Source of the DNA: Acidobacteriota bacterium
GTDB lineage: Bacteria > Acidobacteriota > Blastocatellia > Pyrinomonadales > Pyrinomonadaceae
Assembly: GCA_020199775.1 (NCBI GenBank)
Contig: JAIVJZ010000062.1
Span: 1 to 43,147, forward strand
Direction of reading: 5' to 3'
DNA: 43,147 nt
This document shows, one piece after another, positions 43,144-43,147 of this stretch; positions within the stretch are counted from its first letter, which is position 1, and each line of letters begins with the position of its first letter. The notes below the pieces were generated by a model that saw only the letters and a list, made by a program, of their open reading frames with translations, did not search any database and was not told where the DNA came from. A program made the position numbers and the translations under genes.

Positions 43144-43147
43144 GCCC
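43121..43147. repeat. 27-bp terminal direct repeat, right copy
   Basis: Identical to bases 1-27. It consists of the last two bases of the left stem, the loop and the right arm of the terminator hairpin, then GGCC. It supports circular closure of the molecule at 43,120 unique bp. Confidence 0.75.

Overview
The window reads as one complete, probably circular 43 kb element from an acidobacterium. Its first 27 bases (1-27) recur exactly as its last 27 (43121-43147), so the unique length would be 43,120 bp. The host guess (Acidobacteriota, class Blastocatellia) rests on the secreted protein at 20779-23517, which combines an M23 peptidase, a Calx-beta domain and DUF4214-type repeats, a layout common in that group. 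No rRNA, tRNA, ribosomal protein or other core gene is visible. A likely replication gene with in-gene iteron-like repeats, an ExeA/TniB-type ATPase, a toxin-antitoxin pair, recombinases and several mobile-element remnants fit a plasmid or similar accessory replicon. No relaxase or ParA is visible.

Region 1 (42433 through the junction to 14923, + strand, very GC-rich). A sigma70-like promoter and a structured leader precede a 126-residue beta-rich protein with a Lys-rich N-terminus. A 13-bp hairpin at the junction follows it. Then come three tightly coupled genes: a 1167-residue beta-rich protein, an intact endonuclease/exonuclease/phosphatase (EEP) family enzyme, and a 3322-residue protein with LysM-like modules and a basic Lys/Arg/Ser/Pro tail. 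None of the four has a signal peptide. I do not recognise this set as a described system, and it is the best candidate here for something new.

Region 2 (15005-20778, lower GC). This holds decaying isoprenoid-type genes: a C-terminally truncated methyltransferase, a broken idi, and an intact UbiA prenyltransferase convergent with a multi-pass membrane protein. UbiA and the membrane protein both begin inside the two arms of one perfect 20-bp inverted repeat, whose core looks like a tyrosine-recombinase site. A XerC/D-like recombinase with a shortened N-terminal domain lies next to it. A DUF3800 gene, a transposase remnant and a small inverted-repeat element follow.

Region 3 (20779-25496) holds the large secreted M23/Calx-beta/DUF4214 protein, a small unknown gene and an apparently intact IS30-family element.

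Region 4 (25495-35649, - strand) is an Rhs locus. One long secreted Rhs protein, frameshifted near its end, is followed by five tip modules in tandem, with candidate immunity genes between them. Three tips are glycine-rich, and the two of these with a downstream gene are followed by two-helix membrane proteins. The other two tips look like permuted papain-fold enzymes and are followed by lipoproteins. One lipoprotein has become fused in frame to the next Rhs module.

Region 5 (35650-41994) contains a DUF433/DUF5615 toxin-antitoxin pair, the likely replication operon (ATPase, helix-turn-helix protein with in-phase 18-bp repeats, small protein), an AT-rich gap, a broken IS66-type transposase and a truncated, frameshifted integrase ending at a tandem 29-bp repeat. 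A MITE-like element (42262-42430) sits just upstream of the region 1 promoter.

All calls come from reading sequence and translations by eye. No database search, structure prediction or read mapping was possible.
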